From positions 1-15,905 of the forward strand of contig JASLDF010000233.1 of assembly GCA_030151635.1 (NCBI GenBank): a stretch of 15,905 nucleotides of DNA, read 5' to 3'. Positions 8,279-15,905 of this stretch are shown here, piece after piece. Under the pieces are notes generated by a model. That model did no database searches. It saw only the letters and a list, made by a program, of their open reading frames with translations, and was not told where the DNA came from. Position numbers and translations under genes: made by a program. This DNA comes from Bacteroides sp. (GTDB taxonomy: Bacteria; Bacteroidota; Bacteroidia; Bacteroidales; Bacteroidaceae). Within the stretch, counting starts at the first letter, position 1; each line of letters opens with the position of its first letter.

Positions 8279-9787
8279 ATGAAAATTATGAAAAAAAATA
8301 TACTACTATTATTGGGAATATTAGCCAATGTAATTTTAGGTTGTTCTCCTCAAAGTGGTTCAAGTTATAGTTTAGGTAATGTTGAATCAGTTACAGATGA
8401 GTATGTTTCATTTGAAATAAGGCCCTCGGAGGAAAATGATAATATTCTTGAATTTATCAACACTTCGAACTATAGTGCTCCTCATAGTCTAAAGTGGAAT
8501 TTAGGGAATGGTACTACTGTAAATACAAAGAGCGCAAAAGGTGTATATCCGAAAGCCGATACGTATACGGCTACACTAACTATTTATGCCGCTGATGGAT
8601 CTATAGGAAGTTTAAGTAAAGTAATTGAAATTAAGGAAGATGACTTTAGCTTAATTGACACTCCTACATTTAATATGTTGACTGGTGGAGGAGATAACTT
8701 TAAAGGTAAAACTTGGGTATTAGATAAGTACAACAATTTTACTGACGAAGTAGCAAAAAATTCGGAATATCAATTTAAAGGCCATTATGGTTTAGGACCT
8801 CAAGGTTCCTATGCACAAGAGTGGTGGTCTGCTGGTCCTGCAGATAAAGAAGGTACACTTATGGAAGTAATCTATGATGCTGAATATACATTTATTCAAA
8901 ATGGAACTCAGTTGATTATTAAGAACAATGGACAAGGTGGAGGTCGCAAGGCTTCTGCGGCAAGTGTTGGAAACTTTGATGTTTCGAAAACTGATGGAGA
9001 TGATGCGCTATTTAATTTTAATGGTGGTTCATTTAGCTTCTCTCTTGACGAAAGCGAAGAGCATCCATTAATGGTTCTAACAGGTAATGCTTATTTAGGA
9101 TACTACTGTGGCCAGCAATCTTATGAAATTGTTTATATCTCGGAGACTGCAATGGGTATTCGTGTGAACAATACTACGGAAGAGCAAGATTGGTTATTTG
9201 TATTTTGTCCGAAAGAGTTAAGCGTCGATAAGCCTAAGGAAATTAAATCCATTGCTCTATTTGAAGATTTTGAGTCCAAAGAACAAACGGTGAATTTTGT
9301 AGGACAAGATTTAGGAGAACGATTTAGTTTGAGCTATAGTAATCCTGCACCAATTGGCTTGAATAAATCGATGACGGTGTGTGCTTATGAAAGAACAGGA
9401 GCATTCTATTCTAACTTATCTTTCAATGCCGAAGATTATAAATTTAATTTGAGCACTATTAACCGTATTCGAATGGATGTTTACATTCCAGATTTTAACG
9501 ATTACGCATCGGACTATGAAGTAGCTGGAGAATGGATATCTAATAAAAAACTTCTTCCTCAAGTAGCTGTTAAACTTCAAAATAAGGAGAAGGGCGATAG
9601 TGCTTGGGAAGATGAAGTTGTAATTGTTAAGGAAAACTTGGAAAAAGGAAAATGGATTTCGCTTGAGTTTGACTTTAGCACAGTGAAAGAGCGTACTGAT
9701 TTTGACACTATAATAGTCCAATTTGGAGGAGAAGGACACAGTGGTCCTGGTCTTTTCTTCTTTGACAATTTTTCATTTAATGAGTAA
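8279..9787 (+). CDS. Surface glycan-binding lipoprotein (SGBP) with PKD domain
   Basis: This is a 502-residue lipoprotein with lipobox ILGC (Cys22, or Cys19 if translation starts at the ATG at 8288). After the signal, a PKD-like domain spans roughly 35-120 (LKWNLGNGTTV, then YPKADTYTATLTIYAADGS). A middle domain of about 130-310 contains GLGPQGSYAQEWWSAGP, a motif I associate with PUL surface binding proteins. A C-terminal beta-sandwich of about 325-502 (FEDFESK at its start, GPGLFFFDNFSF at its end) resembles a carbohydrate-binding jelly roll. No catalytic motif is visible. Its position after susD is that of SusE/SGBP-B proteins, which bind the polymer on the cell surface. It is therefore inferred to hold beta-glucan for the GH16 enzyme and SusCD. 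Residue-level binding sites are not assignable. Confidence 0.8.
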   Translation: MKIMKKNILLLLGILANVILGCSPQSGSSYSLGNVESVTDEYVSFEIRPSEENDNILEFINTSNYSAPHSLKWNLGNGTTVNTKSAKGVYPKADTYTATLTIYAADGSIGSLSKVIEIKEDDFSLIDTPTFNMLTGGGDNFKGKTWVLDKYNNFTDEVAKNSEYQFKGHYGLGPQGSYAQEWWSAGPADKEGTLMEVIYDAEYTFIQNGTQLIIKNNGQGGGRKASAASVGNFDVSKTDGDDALFNFNGGSFSFSLDESEEHPLMVLTGNAYLGYYCGQQSYEIVYISETAMGIRVNNTTEEQDWLFVFCPKELSVDKPKEIKSIALFEDFESKEQTVNFVGQDLGERFSLSYSNPAPIGLNKSMTVCAYERTGAFYSNLSFNAEDYKFNLSTINRIRMDVYIPDFNDYASDYEVAGEWISNKKLLPQVAVKLQNKEKGDSAWEDEVVIVKENLEKGKWISLEFDFSTVKERTDFDTIIVQFGGEGHSGPGLFFFDNFSFNE

Positions 9788-9794
9788 TTAACTT

Positions 9795-9830
9795 AAAGTG
9801 TAGTATGGGGATTGCTTATACTACACTTTT
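9795..9830 (+). terminator. Strong hairpin between SGBP and GH16 genes, possible attenuator
   Basis: AAAGTGTAGTAT at 9795-9806 pairs perfectly with ATACTACACTTT at 9818-9829, giving a 12-bp stem with an 11-nt loop (9807-9817). It begins 8 bp after the SGBP stop codon. Only four T residues follow, so it could be a leaky terminator or an mRNA-stabilising 3' structure. Either would lower or separate expression of the enzyme genes relative to the import genes. Confidence 0.55.
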
Positions 9831-9844
9831 ACAACCATAGTATA

Positions 9845-10975
9845 ATGATAAAAAGAATTAATATATTCTACCTTTTACTATTGATGTTCTTATTCCTGTA
9901 TTGTAGTAATACAACAGAGGGGGATGCGCCAAAACAAGAACCAAATGAAGAGATAACTCTTTCAACTCAGCATATCAACTGTTCGGAAATAGAAGAGGTG
10001 TTCTCGGTTGTGTTAAAGGCGAATTTCAACTGGGTTGCTACCTTACAAGTAGACTGGATAAGCCTTAATATTGTTGAAGGAAAAAATGGAGAAACTGCAC
10101 TTAAACTTGTGGTCGAGGCCAATGATACGGATATGCAGCGAGAGGCTAAAATCACATTTAAAGGAAAACAAGCAACAACGATACTAACTGTTGTACAAGT
10201 GAAAGGTGTTGTTAATAGCACTGTTCCTGAGGGTTATATCCTAGTGTGGAGTGATGAGTTTGATGAAGCATTACTTGAAGGTGGTCTTCCTGCATTACCC
10301 AATGATCAATGGTGGTTTGAAACAGGCAACCACGGTTGGGGAAACAATGAAGATCAGAACTATGTTGATCGTTTTCATAAAACAGATACTGTGACTAAGA
10401 TTAAAAACGGTAAGCTAACTCTTTCAGCATTGAAAATCAATGAGCCTTTGAATGGGAGCTATGTTATATCGGCACGTATGAATACCAAAGAGGCTTGGCA
10501 GTATGGCTATTTTGAAATGAAAGCACAGCTACCTGGAGGTAAGGGAACTTGGGCAGCATTTTGGATGATGCCTCAAAACTCACGTAAATGGCCTGATGAT
10601 GGCGAAATTGATATTCTTGAGTATGTGGGCTATCGACCTAACGTGGTGCAATCTACCATTCACACCCGTGAATATAACCACATTGTAGGAACTGAAAAAA
10701 CAGGTATGCTATCCATCAAAAAAGCAGAAGATAAATTCCATGTTTATGGACTCTTATGGACGAAAGATGCAATCATTGGTTATTGTGATGGTATCCCTTA
10801 TTTTGAATACCAAAATAGTAAGCCTGAAAATTATAGTGCTTGGCCTTTTGATCAACCGTTTTACCTTAAACTAAATTTGGCTATAGGCGGAAATTGGGGT
10901 GGCTTGAAGGGAGTTGATCAAAATATTTTTCCTGCAGAATACATTATCGATTATGTTAGAGTATATCAAAAATAA
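9845..10975 (+). CDS. BACON-GH16 lipoprotein endo-beta-glucanase, laminarinase type
   Basis: I chose the ATG at 9845 because it gives a clean lipoprotein signal (MIKRINIFYLLLL..., lipobox LFLYC, Cys20). An upstream in-frame ATG at 9812 falls in the hairpin loop and would spoil the signal. Residues about 36-120 look like a BACON domain (WVATLQVDWISL, then REAKITFKG and a final TVVQ). A GH16 domain follows from about 126 to 376 (LVWSDEFDE at its start, YIIDYVRVYQK at the end). The active site reads DDGEIDILEYVG: Glu254 is the expected nucleophile, Asp256 the helper and Glu259 the acid/base. The ExDxxE spacing with its beta-bulge is the laminarinase form, unlike the shorter ExDxE of lichenases. 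The likely reaction is endo-hydrolysis of beta-1,3-glucan, possibly also mixed-linkage glucan, at the cell surface. The next gene starts 9 bp after its stop. Confidence 0.92.
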   Translation: MIKRINIFYLLLLMFLFLYCSNTTEGDAPKQEPNEEITLSTQHINCSEIEEVFSVVLKANFNWVATLQVDWISLNIVEGKNGETALKLVVEANDTDMQREAKITFKGKQATTILTVVQVKGVVNSTVPEGYILVWSDEFDEALLEGGLPALPNDQWWFETGNHGWGNNEDQNYVDRFHKTDTVTKIKNGKLTLSALKINEPLNGSYVISARMNTKEAWQYGYFEMKAQLPGGKGTWAAFWMMPQNSRKWPDDGEIDILEYVGYRPNVVQSTIHTREYNHIVGTEKTGMLSIKKAEDKFHVYGLLWTKDAIIGYCDGIPYFEYQNSKPENYSAWPFDQPFYLKLNLAIGGNWGGLKGVDQNIFPAEYIIDYVRVYQK

Positions 10976-10984
10976 AATACAAAT

Positions 10985-13357
10985 ATGAAACTAAAATATT
11001 ATTTAAGCATTATATGCCTTATAGGTGTAAGTGTTATGGGATTTAGTCAACAATCATCCAAAGAGCAACGTATTGAAGCCTTGCTTCAAAAGATGTCCTT
11101 AACTGAGAAAATAGGACAAATGAATCAGAATAGTTATTTTGGGAAAGACAATAATGATATAAGAAGATTAACTAATAACCAATTAGATGAGTGGCTGGTT
11201 AAGTTGGGGCATGCTGAAGCTAAGATTCAAAAGTTGAGTCAAGCAAAGAAAATTAAGCTTATCACAGCTGCTAATGACATTGCTTTTGATAAAGCAGTAC
11301 TAGAACCTATTCGTAATGGTCAAGTAGGTAGTATATTAAACGTCATAGACCCTGTGCTGGTAAATAAAATACAACAAGCGGCAGTAAAGGATAGTCGTCT
11401 GGGGATCCCTTTAATTATTGCTCGTGATGTGATTCATGGATTTAAAACAATTTACCCAATACCATTGGGGCAAGCGGCTTCTTTTAATCCATCTATTGTC
11501 GAAGAAGGAGGACAGGTTGCTGCAAGAGAAGCTCGTTCTGTTGGAATTCAGTGGACTTTTGCACCTATGTTAGATATTTCACGTGATGCACGGTGGGGAC
11601 GGATAGCAGAGTCATTTGGAGAAGATCCTTACCTGACATCAGTGATGGGAGTAGCTTTGGTTGATGGTTTTCAAGGCAAAGGACACTTGTCGTCCGATGC
11701 GGCAATAGCAGCATGTGTTAAGCACTTTGTTGGTTACGGAGCATCGGAAGGCGGACGGGACTACAACAGTACGAACATTCCTCCTGCTTTGTTACACAAT
11801 GTTTACCTATCTCCTTTTGAAGCTACCATAAAGGGGGGTGCAGCTACGCTTATGACTTCATTTAATGATAATGATGGCATTCCTGCTTCAGGAAATCATT
11901 TTTTACTTAACGATGTTTTAAGAAAAAAATGGGGCTTTAAGGGTGTTGTTGTTTCCGATTGGGCATCAATAGCAGAGATGGTACCTCATGGCTTTGCTAA
12001 AGATGGAAAGCAAGCTGCAGAAATCTCTGCAAATGCATTCTTAGATATTGATATGGTTTCGCTAGTGTATCTTAATAACCTTGCGGACTTGGTTAAAGAA
12101 GGCAAAGTGAAGGAGGCTGATATCGATTCAATGGTGCGCAATATTCTAGGTCTGAAATACGATTTAGGACTGTTTGACAATCCATACGTTAATACAAAAA
12201 AAACTTCTGTAATGTATGCTGATGAGCATTTGCTATCTGCAAAACGTGCAGCAGTAGAGTCGGCTATTTTACTAAAGAATGCCCATCAAACGCTTCCATT
12301 ATCTCGTCAAGCGAAAGTTGCGATTATTGGTCCAATGGCCGATGCACCTCACGACCAAATGGGAACTTGGGTTTTTGATGGAGAAAAAGAACATACTGTA
12401 ACTCCTCTAGGAGCACTTAGAACCATTGATACAGACATTAACTACATCTATTCTCCAGCTTTGAACTATACGAGAGATTTAGATACTTCTGGTTTTGATG
12501 CAGCAATTAAAGCTGTAAGTGAGAGTGATGTTGCTGTTGTTTTTGTAGGCGAGGAGTCTATTCTATCGGGCGAGGCACACTCGCTTTCAGATATCAATCT
12601 TATTGGTAAACAATCGGAGCTATTAGCTGCAGTTAAGCGCGTTGGTAAACCTGTTGTTATGGTTGTTATGGCGGGTAGGCCACTTACTATTGAACGTGAT
12701 TTGGCTAATGCTGATGCTGTACTTTATAATTTCCATCCTGGAACAATGGGTGGACCTGCATTGATCGATTTGTTGTTTGGTAAAGAAACCCCGAGTGGTA
12801 AGCTACCTACAACTTTTGTACGAGAAGTAGGTCAGTTGCCTATGCACTATAATCACAACAATACAGGTCGTCCTGCTCCAGAAAAAGTAACGACTCTGAA
12901 GGATATAGAATTAGAAGCTGGACAAACTTCTCTGGGAAACACTTCTTTCTACCTAGATTCAGGACGTGATCCGTTATTTCCCTTTGGATATGGACTTTCA
13001 TACACGACATTTAGTTATAGTGATTTAAGTTTGTTTCCGAAACAGCTTTCTAAAGATGGAAACCTGACCGTTTCAGTTAGGTTAACCAATACTGGAGAAC
13101 GTTCTGGACAAGAGGTCGTTCAAGTCTATGTTCGAGATTTGGTAGCTAGTGTTGTACGTCCTGTTAAAGAGTTGAAGCGATTTGAAAAAGTTTCATTAAA
13201 ACCTGGAGAAAGTCAGATCGTTACTTTCCAAATTCCTGCTGCAGAGTTAGGCTTCTACACTGCGCAAGGCGAAAAAATAATTGAATCGGGCGATTTTAAA
13301 CTTTGGGTTGGTACGAATAGTAACGCTACGCTTGGTGCAGATTTTGAAATTAAGTAA
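10985..13357 (+). CDS. Secreted GH3 beta-glucosidase, BglX-like
   Basis: The 790-residue enzyme has a type I signal peptide (MKLKYYLSIICLIGVSVMGFSQ) and is probably periplasmic. The GH3 N-terminal barrel contains GIPLIIARDVIHGFKTIYPI, FAPMLDISRDARWGRIAESF, GEDPYL, CVKHFVGYG and GGRDYN, a BglX-like series. The nucleophile is Asp325 in VVVSDWAS. The second domain carries GEESILSGEAHS, where Glu530 is the best acid/base candidate. A fibronectin III-like domain ends the protein (about 690-790, VVQVYVRDLVASVVRPVKEL). GH3 enzymes of this type remove glucose from the non-reducing ends of beta-linked gluco-oligosaccharides. In this locus it would finish laminari-oligosaccharides imported by SusCD. 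Linkage preference (1,3, 1,4 or 1,6) cannot be decided from the sequence. It is translationally close to the GH16 gene and likely on the same transcript. Confidence 0.93.
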   Translation: MKLKYYLSIICLIGVSVMGFSQQSSKEQRIEALLQKMSLTEKIGQMNQNSYFGKDNNDIRRLTNNQLDEWLVKLGHAEAKIQKLSQAKKIKLITAANDIAFDKAVLEPIRNGQVGSILNVIDPVLVNKIQQAAVKDSRLGIPLIIARDVIHGFKTIYPIPLGQAASFNPSIVEEGGQVAAREARSVGIQWTFAPMLDISRDARWGRIAESFGEDPYLTSVMGVALVDGFQGKGHLSSDAAIAACVKHFVGYGASEGGRDYNSTNIPPALLHNVYLSPFEATIKGGAATLMTSFNDNDGIPASGNHFLLNDVLRKKWGFKGVVVSDWASIAEMVPHGFAKDGKQAAEISANAFLDIDMVSLVYLNNLADLVKEGKVKEADIDSMVRNILGLKYDLGLFDNPYVNTKKTSVMYADEHLLSAKRAAVESAILLKNAHQTLPLSRQAKVAIIGPMADAPHDQMGTWVFDGEKEHTVTPLGALRTIDTDINYIYSPALNYTRDLDTSGFDAAIKAVSESDVAVVFVGEESILSGEAHSLSDINLIGKQSELLAAVKRVGKPVVMVVMAGRPLTIERDLANADAVLYNFHPGTMGGPALIDLLFGKETPSGKLPTTFVREVGQLPMHYNHNNTGRPAPEKVTTLKDIELEAGQTSLGNTSFYLDSGRDPLFPFGYGLSYTTFSYSDLSLFPKQLSKDGNLTVSVRLTNTGERSGQEVVQVYVRDLVASVVRPVKELKRFEKVSLKPGESQIVTFQIPAAELGFYTAQGEKIIESGDFKLWVGTNSNATLGADFEIK

Positions 13358-13368
13358 CACTATTATTT

Positions 13369-13406
13369 TTGGTGGTTAAGCTACTTTAGTTTAGGCTAAC
13401 CATCAA
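13369..13406 (+). promoter_or_regulatory. Weak hairpin in the spacer between the two GH3 genes
   Basis: TTGGTGGTTA at 13369-13378 pairs with TAACCATCAA at 13397-13406 (10 bp including one G-T pair, 18-nt loop). No T-run follows, so it is not a standard terminator. The 114-bp spacer (13358-13471) is much longer than the other enzyme-gene gap in the locus. I find no complete -33/-7 promoter in it, although TTTG occurs at 13430-13433. An A-rich stretch precedes the start of the second GH3. Confidence 0.35.
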
Positions 13407-13471
13407 TCTAATGTTAGAATAATGTAGTCTTTGGACTTAGATTATCTAGCGATTTACAAAAAAAAGAAAAC

Positions 13472-15679
13472 ATGAAGAAAATATTATTAATGCTGATTAG
13501 TTGCATTGGCATGCAGACAATGGCACAATCACTTCATACTTTTCCTGAGGATTGGGATAAAGACTTAGAGCAAAAGGTAGAGCTCGTTTTGAAAAAGCTA
13601 AGCTTAGAAGAGAAAGTGGTTCTTTGTCATGCACAGAGTAAGTTTAGTTCTGCTGGTGTGCCTCGGCTGGGTATTCCTGAAAATTGGATGACAGATGGTC
13701 CACATGGCATACGGCCCGAAGTATTGTGGGATGAGTGGAATCAAGCAAACTGGACAAATGACTCTTGTATTGCATTTCCTGCGTTAACTTGTTTGGCTGC
13801 TACTTGGGATGAAGAATTAAGTTTATTGTATGGAAAATCAATTGGAGAAGAGGCTCGCTATAGAAATAAAAATGTGTTGCTAGGTCCAGGTGTAAACATC
13901 TATCGTACACCTCTAAATGGTCGTAACTTTGAATACATGGGCGAAGATCCGTTCTTAGCCTCTCGAATGGTTGTTCCTTACATACATGGGGTACAGTCTA
14001 ATGGAGTTGCGGCTTGCGTTAAGCACTTCGCTTTAAACAATCAGGAGGTAAATCGACATGGAGCCAATGTCATTGTGGATGATCGGACCTTGTACGAAAT
14101 ATACCTACCAGCTTTTAAGGCATCCGTACAAAAGGGTGGAGCATGGGCCATTATGGGAGCATACAACAAGTACCGAAATCAATATTGTTGCCATAATGAT
14201 TACTTATTAAACGATATTCTTCGCAAAGAATGGGGATTTGATGGGGTAGTGGTGTCAGATTGGGGGGGTGTTATGAATACTCGTGAAGCTGCTCTTTACG
14301 GTTTAGACATGGAGTTTGGTACTTGGACGGATGGTTTGACAGAGGGGTTAAGCAATGCTTACGATAGCTATTATTTAGCTCAGCCATTCTTGAAAATGCT
14401 CAAATCGGGCGAGTTGAGTGAGGATGTCTTGAACGATAAAGCACGTAACATACTGCGATTAATATATCGAACTAATTTGAATGCACATCGACCTCTGGGA
14501 AGTTTTGGAACAGCAGAACATGCACGCGTGGGACGTGAGGTTGCAGAGGCTGGCATTGTACTGCTAAAAAATGAGAGAAATACGTTGCCTATAACACTAT
14601 CTAAAGCGCCTCGCATCTTGGTTGTGGGGGAAAATGCCATCAAGCCAATGACGGTAGGTGGTGGTAGTTCTTCTTTAAAAGCAAAATACGAAGTGGTGCC
14701 TTTAGAGGGGATTAAAACTCGAGTTGGAAATCAAGCGGAGGTTAAATTTGCACGAGGTTATGTAGGAGACGTCTTGTCTGTACAAGATGGTTTAGCAAGC
14801 AGTATCAACTTATCGGATAACCGTTCTTCTAAGCAGTTAGTGGATGAGGCTGTGTTAGAAGCTCAAAAAGCAGATGTAGTTTTATTTATCGGAGGGTTGA
14901 ATAAAAGCAGTGGCCAAGATAGCGAAAGTAACGACCGTTCCGACTTAGGTCTTCCTTATGGTCAAGATGAGTTGATTGAAGCACTTGTTAGCGCTAATCC
15001 TCATGTCATTGTCCTGAATATCTCGGGAAATGCAGTTGCAATGCCTTGGGTGAATCAAGTTCCTGCTATTTTGCAGGGCTGGTTTTTAGGTACGGAAGCT
15101 GGTACTGCAATTGCTTCTGTACTTTTTGGAGATGTTAATCCAAGTGGAAAACTACCATTTTCTTTCTATACAAAGTTGACAGACAATGGTGCACATGCTC
15201 TTAACGCTTATCCTGGAGACGAAAATGTGGAATATAAAGAGGGACTATTTGTGGGCTATCGTTGGTTGGAAAAACACAAAATTAAAGCTTTGTTTAGCTT
15301 TGGACATGGTTTAAGTTATACCACTTTTAGTTATGGAAAGGCATCAGCAGATAAAAAAAGTATGACACGTGATGAAACGATAGAGTTTAAAATTACAATA
15401 AAAAACACGGGGCATGTATCGGGGGCTGAAGTGGTCCAGCTGTATGTTCAAGATGTTAAGTCATCACTACCTCGTCCCTTGAAGGAACTAAAACAGTTTG
15501 CTAAGGTTTGGTTAGAGCCTGGTGAAGAGAAGGTGGTGTCCTTAAAAATAGGCAAAGCTGATTTGTCTTTTTTTGATGATGTTTCGCATGAGTGGATTGC
15601 CGAGGCTGGTGATTTTATTGCACACATAGGTAGTTCATCGACAGACATAAAAAGTAAAGTGAAGTTTAGATTGAACTAA
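13472..15679 (+). CDS. Secreted GH3 beta-glucosidase, second type
   Basis: The 735-residue enzyme has a signal peptide (MKKILLMLISCIGMQTMAQ) and is probably periplasmic. GH3 motifs are present in order: MTDGPHGIRPE, ATWDEELSLLYG, GPGVNIYRTPLNGRNFEYMG, EDPF, CVKHFALNNQE and MGAYNKYRN. The nucleophile is Asp263 in VVVSDWGGV. In the second domain GQDSESNDRSDLGLP marks Glu485 as the likely acid/base, the ESExxDR-L-LP form. A C-terminal Fn3-like domain follows (EVVQLYVQDVKSSLPRPLKEL). These motifs place it in a different GH3 branch from the upstream enzyme, which has a GRDYN loop and GEAHS. The pair therefore probably divides the work by linkage or chain length. It is the last gene of the locus, 21 bp before the terminator stem. 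A G7 tract at 14262-14268 directly follows the nucleophile codon region but the frame is intact. Confidence 0.92.
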   Translation: MKKILLMLISCIGMQTMAQSLHTFPEDWDKDLEQKVELVLKKLSLEEKVVLCHAQSKFSSAGVPRLGIPENWMTDGPHGIRPEVLWDEWNQANWTNDSCIAFPALTCLAATWDEELSLLYGKSIGEEARYRNKNVLLGPGVNIYRTPLNGRNFEYMGEDPFLASRMVVPYIHGVQSNGVAACVKHFALNNQEVNRHGANVIVDDRTLYEIYLPAFKASVQKGGAWAIMGAYNKYRNQYCCHNDYLLNDILRKEWGFDGVVVSDWGGVMNTREAALYGLDMEFGTWTDGLTEGLSNAYDSYYLAQPFLKMLKSGELSEDVLNDKARNILRLIYRTNLNAHRPLGSFGTAEHARVGREVAEAGIVLLKNERNTLPITLSKAPRILVVGENAIKPMTVGGGSSSLKAKYEVVPLEGIKTRVGNQAEVKFARGYVGDVLSVQDGLASSINLSDNRSSKQLVDEAVLEAQKADVVLFIGGLNKSSGQDSESNDRSDLGLPYGQDELIEALVSANPHVIVLNISGNAVAMPWVNQVPAILQGWFLGTEAGTAIASVLFGDVNPSGKLPFSFYTKLTDNGAHALNAYPGDENVEYKEGLFVGYRWLEKHKIKALFSFGHGLSYTTFSYGKASADKKSMTRDETIEFKITIKNTGHVSGAEVVQLYVQDVKSSLPRPLKELKQFAKVWLEPGEEKVVSLKIGKADLSFFDDVSHEWIAEAGDFIAHIGSSSTDIKSKVKFRLN

Positions 15680-15700
15680 ATTAATCCTTTACGTATTTTG

Positions 15701-15750
15701 AAAATTCGCCTTTTTGTCATTGTAATTAATGGTCGAAGGCGAATTTTTTT
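15701..15750 (+). terminator. Rho-independent terminator ending the PUL transcript
   Basis: AAAATTCGCCTT at 15701-15712 pairs perfectly with AAGGCGAATTTT at 15736-15747 (12 bp), followed by continued T residues to 15750. The stem begins 21 bp after the stop of the second GH3 gene and is the clearest intrinsic terminator in the window. Confidence 0.9.
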
Positions 15751-15764
15751 CTTTTCTACCTTCC

Positions 15765-15845
15765 AAAGAAGAGTGAGTTCTCTTTGAAAGAAGACTCACT
15801 CTTGTTAGGGTGAAGTAAATACTTTTAGTTGTGCTTACATTCAAT
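15765..15845. repeat. Right copy of the 81-bp perfect direct repeat
   Basis: This copy is identical over 81 bases to 335-415. It starts just after the PUL terminator. Its last 21 bases overlap the 3' end of the minus-strand reading frame entering from the window's right edge, including that frame's stop at 15825-15827. The repeat therefore spans a gene end plus a terminator-like hairpin, the usual composition of integration sites at the 3' ends of genes. That use here is an inference. Confidence 0.95.
15769..15803 (-). terminator. Hairpin in right repeat, probable terminator of the minus-strand flanking gene
   Basis: This is the same 10-bp perfect stem with inner TCTTT/AAAGA pairing as at 339-373. 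Read on the minus strand it starts 21 bp after the stop codon at 15825-15827 and is followed by a short pyrimidine-rich stretch. That position suits a terminator for the gene entering from the right. Confidence 0.5.
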
Positions 15846-15905
15846 TTTAGCTTGTCTAATAATTTCGTTCGATTGTTCTTGCGATACCAACCGATCATTA
15901 ATAAA
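15825..15905 (-). CDS. Partial unknown protein, C-terminal 26 residues
   Basis: On the minus strand a frame is open from the window edge and reads FINDRLVSQEQSNEII, then RQAKIECKHN, then a stop. The composition (amphipathic, Gln/Glu/Lys-rich, likely a helix) and a terminator-like hairpin right after the stop make it a plausible true gene end. It is too short to assign a family. The final codons for IECKHN and the stop are inside the 81-bp repeat, so the left repeat copy carries a second, detached copy of this gene's end. Confidence 0.4.
   Translation of the reverse strand, partial: FINDRLVSQEQSNEIIRQAKIECKHN

Noticed and set aside
9812..9844. Upstream in-frame ATG as the start of the GH16 gene.
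   Set aside because: It lies in the loop of the 9795-9829 hairpin and would place polar and aromatic residues before an otherwise standard lipoprotein signal.
14262..14268. A run of seven G residues beside the nucleophile codon of the second GH3, considered as a phase-variation tract.
   Set aside because: The run encodes ordinary Trp-Gly-Gly residues of the conserved SDWGG motif. It is short, and the frame is intact.
15689..15898. A 69-codon minus-strand open frame crossing the PUL terminator and the right repeat.
   Set aside because: It runs through two hairpins and has no recognisable protein features. The alternative frame ending at 15825 is the more plausible gene end.
1..15905. Search for CRISPR arrays, tRNA or rRNA genes, integrase or transposase genes, and toxin-antitoxin pairs.
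   Set aside because: None was seen on either strand by eye. All large open frames are accounted for by the PUL.

Overview
This window looks like part of a Bacteroidota chromosome, most likely Bacteroidales. The support is a paired SusC/SusD outer-membrane system, lipoproteins with short lipoboxes, A/T-rich leaders without clear Shine-Dalgarno sequences, a BACON domain, and a TAnnTTTG-type promoter box. Genus cannot be read from the sequence.

Almost the whole window is one complete polysaccharide utilization locus (PUL). On the minus strand (459-3269) is a membrane-spanning one-component regulator: signal peptide, beta-propeller repeats, Y_Y_Y domain, one transmembrane helix, coiled coil and LuxR-type HTH. 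A 255-bp intergenic region separates it from a plus-strand gene series. That series is a SusC-type TonB-dependent transporter (3525-6725), a SusD-type lipoprotein (6747-8270), a PKD-containing surface glycan-binding lipoprotein (8279-9787), a BACON-GH16 lipoprotein endo-glucanase (9845-10975), and two secreted GH3 enzymes of different types (10985-13357 and 13472-15679). A strong intrinsic terminator follows at 15701-15750. The GH16 active-site motif (ExDxxE) is the laminarinase type, so beta-1,3-glucan (laminarin-like, possibly mixed-linkage) is the inferred substrate. The surface GH16 would cut the chain, the SGBP and SusD would bind it, SusCD would import oligosaccharides, and the two GH3 enzymes would release glucose in the periplasm.

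The least ordinary feature is at the edges. A perfect 81-bp direct repeat lies at 335-415 and 15765-15845, bracketing the entire PUL as a 15,430-bp unit. Each copy contains a hairpin and, read on the minus strand, the last codons and stop of a gene that enters from the right edge of the window. Removing one unit in silico leaves a tidy convergent pair: a DprA/Smf-like fragment at the left edge and that minus-strand gene, separated by one hairpin. This suggests that the PUL is a discrete inserted or exchangeable cassette. No integrase or transposase is visible, so the mechanism is unknown.

The PUL itself is of a well-known architecture. I do not see a convincing new enzyme system inside it.
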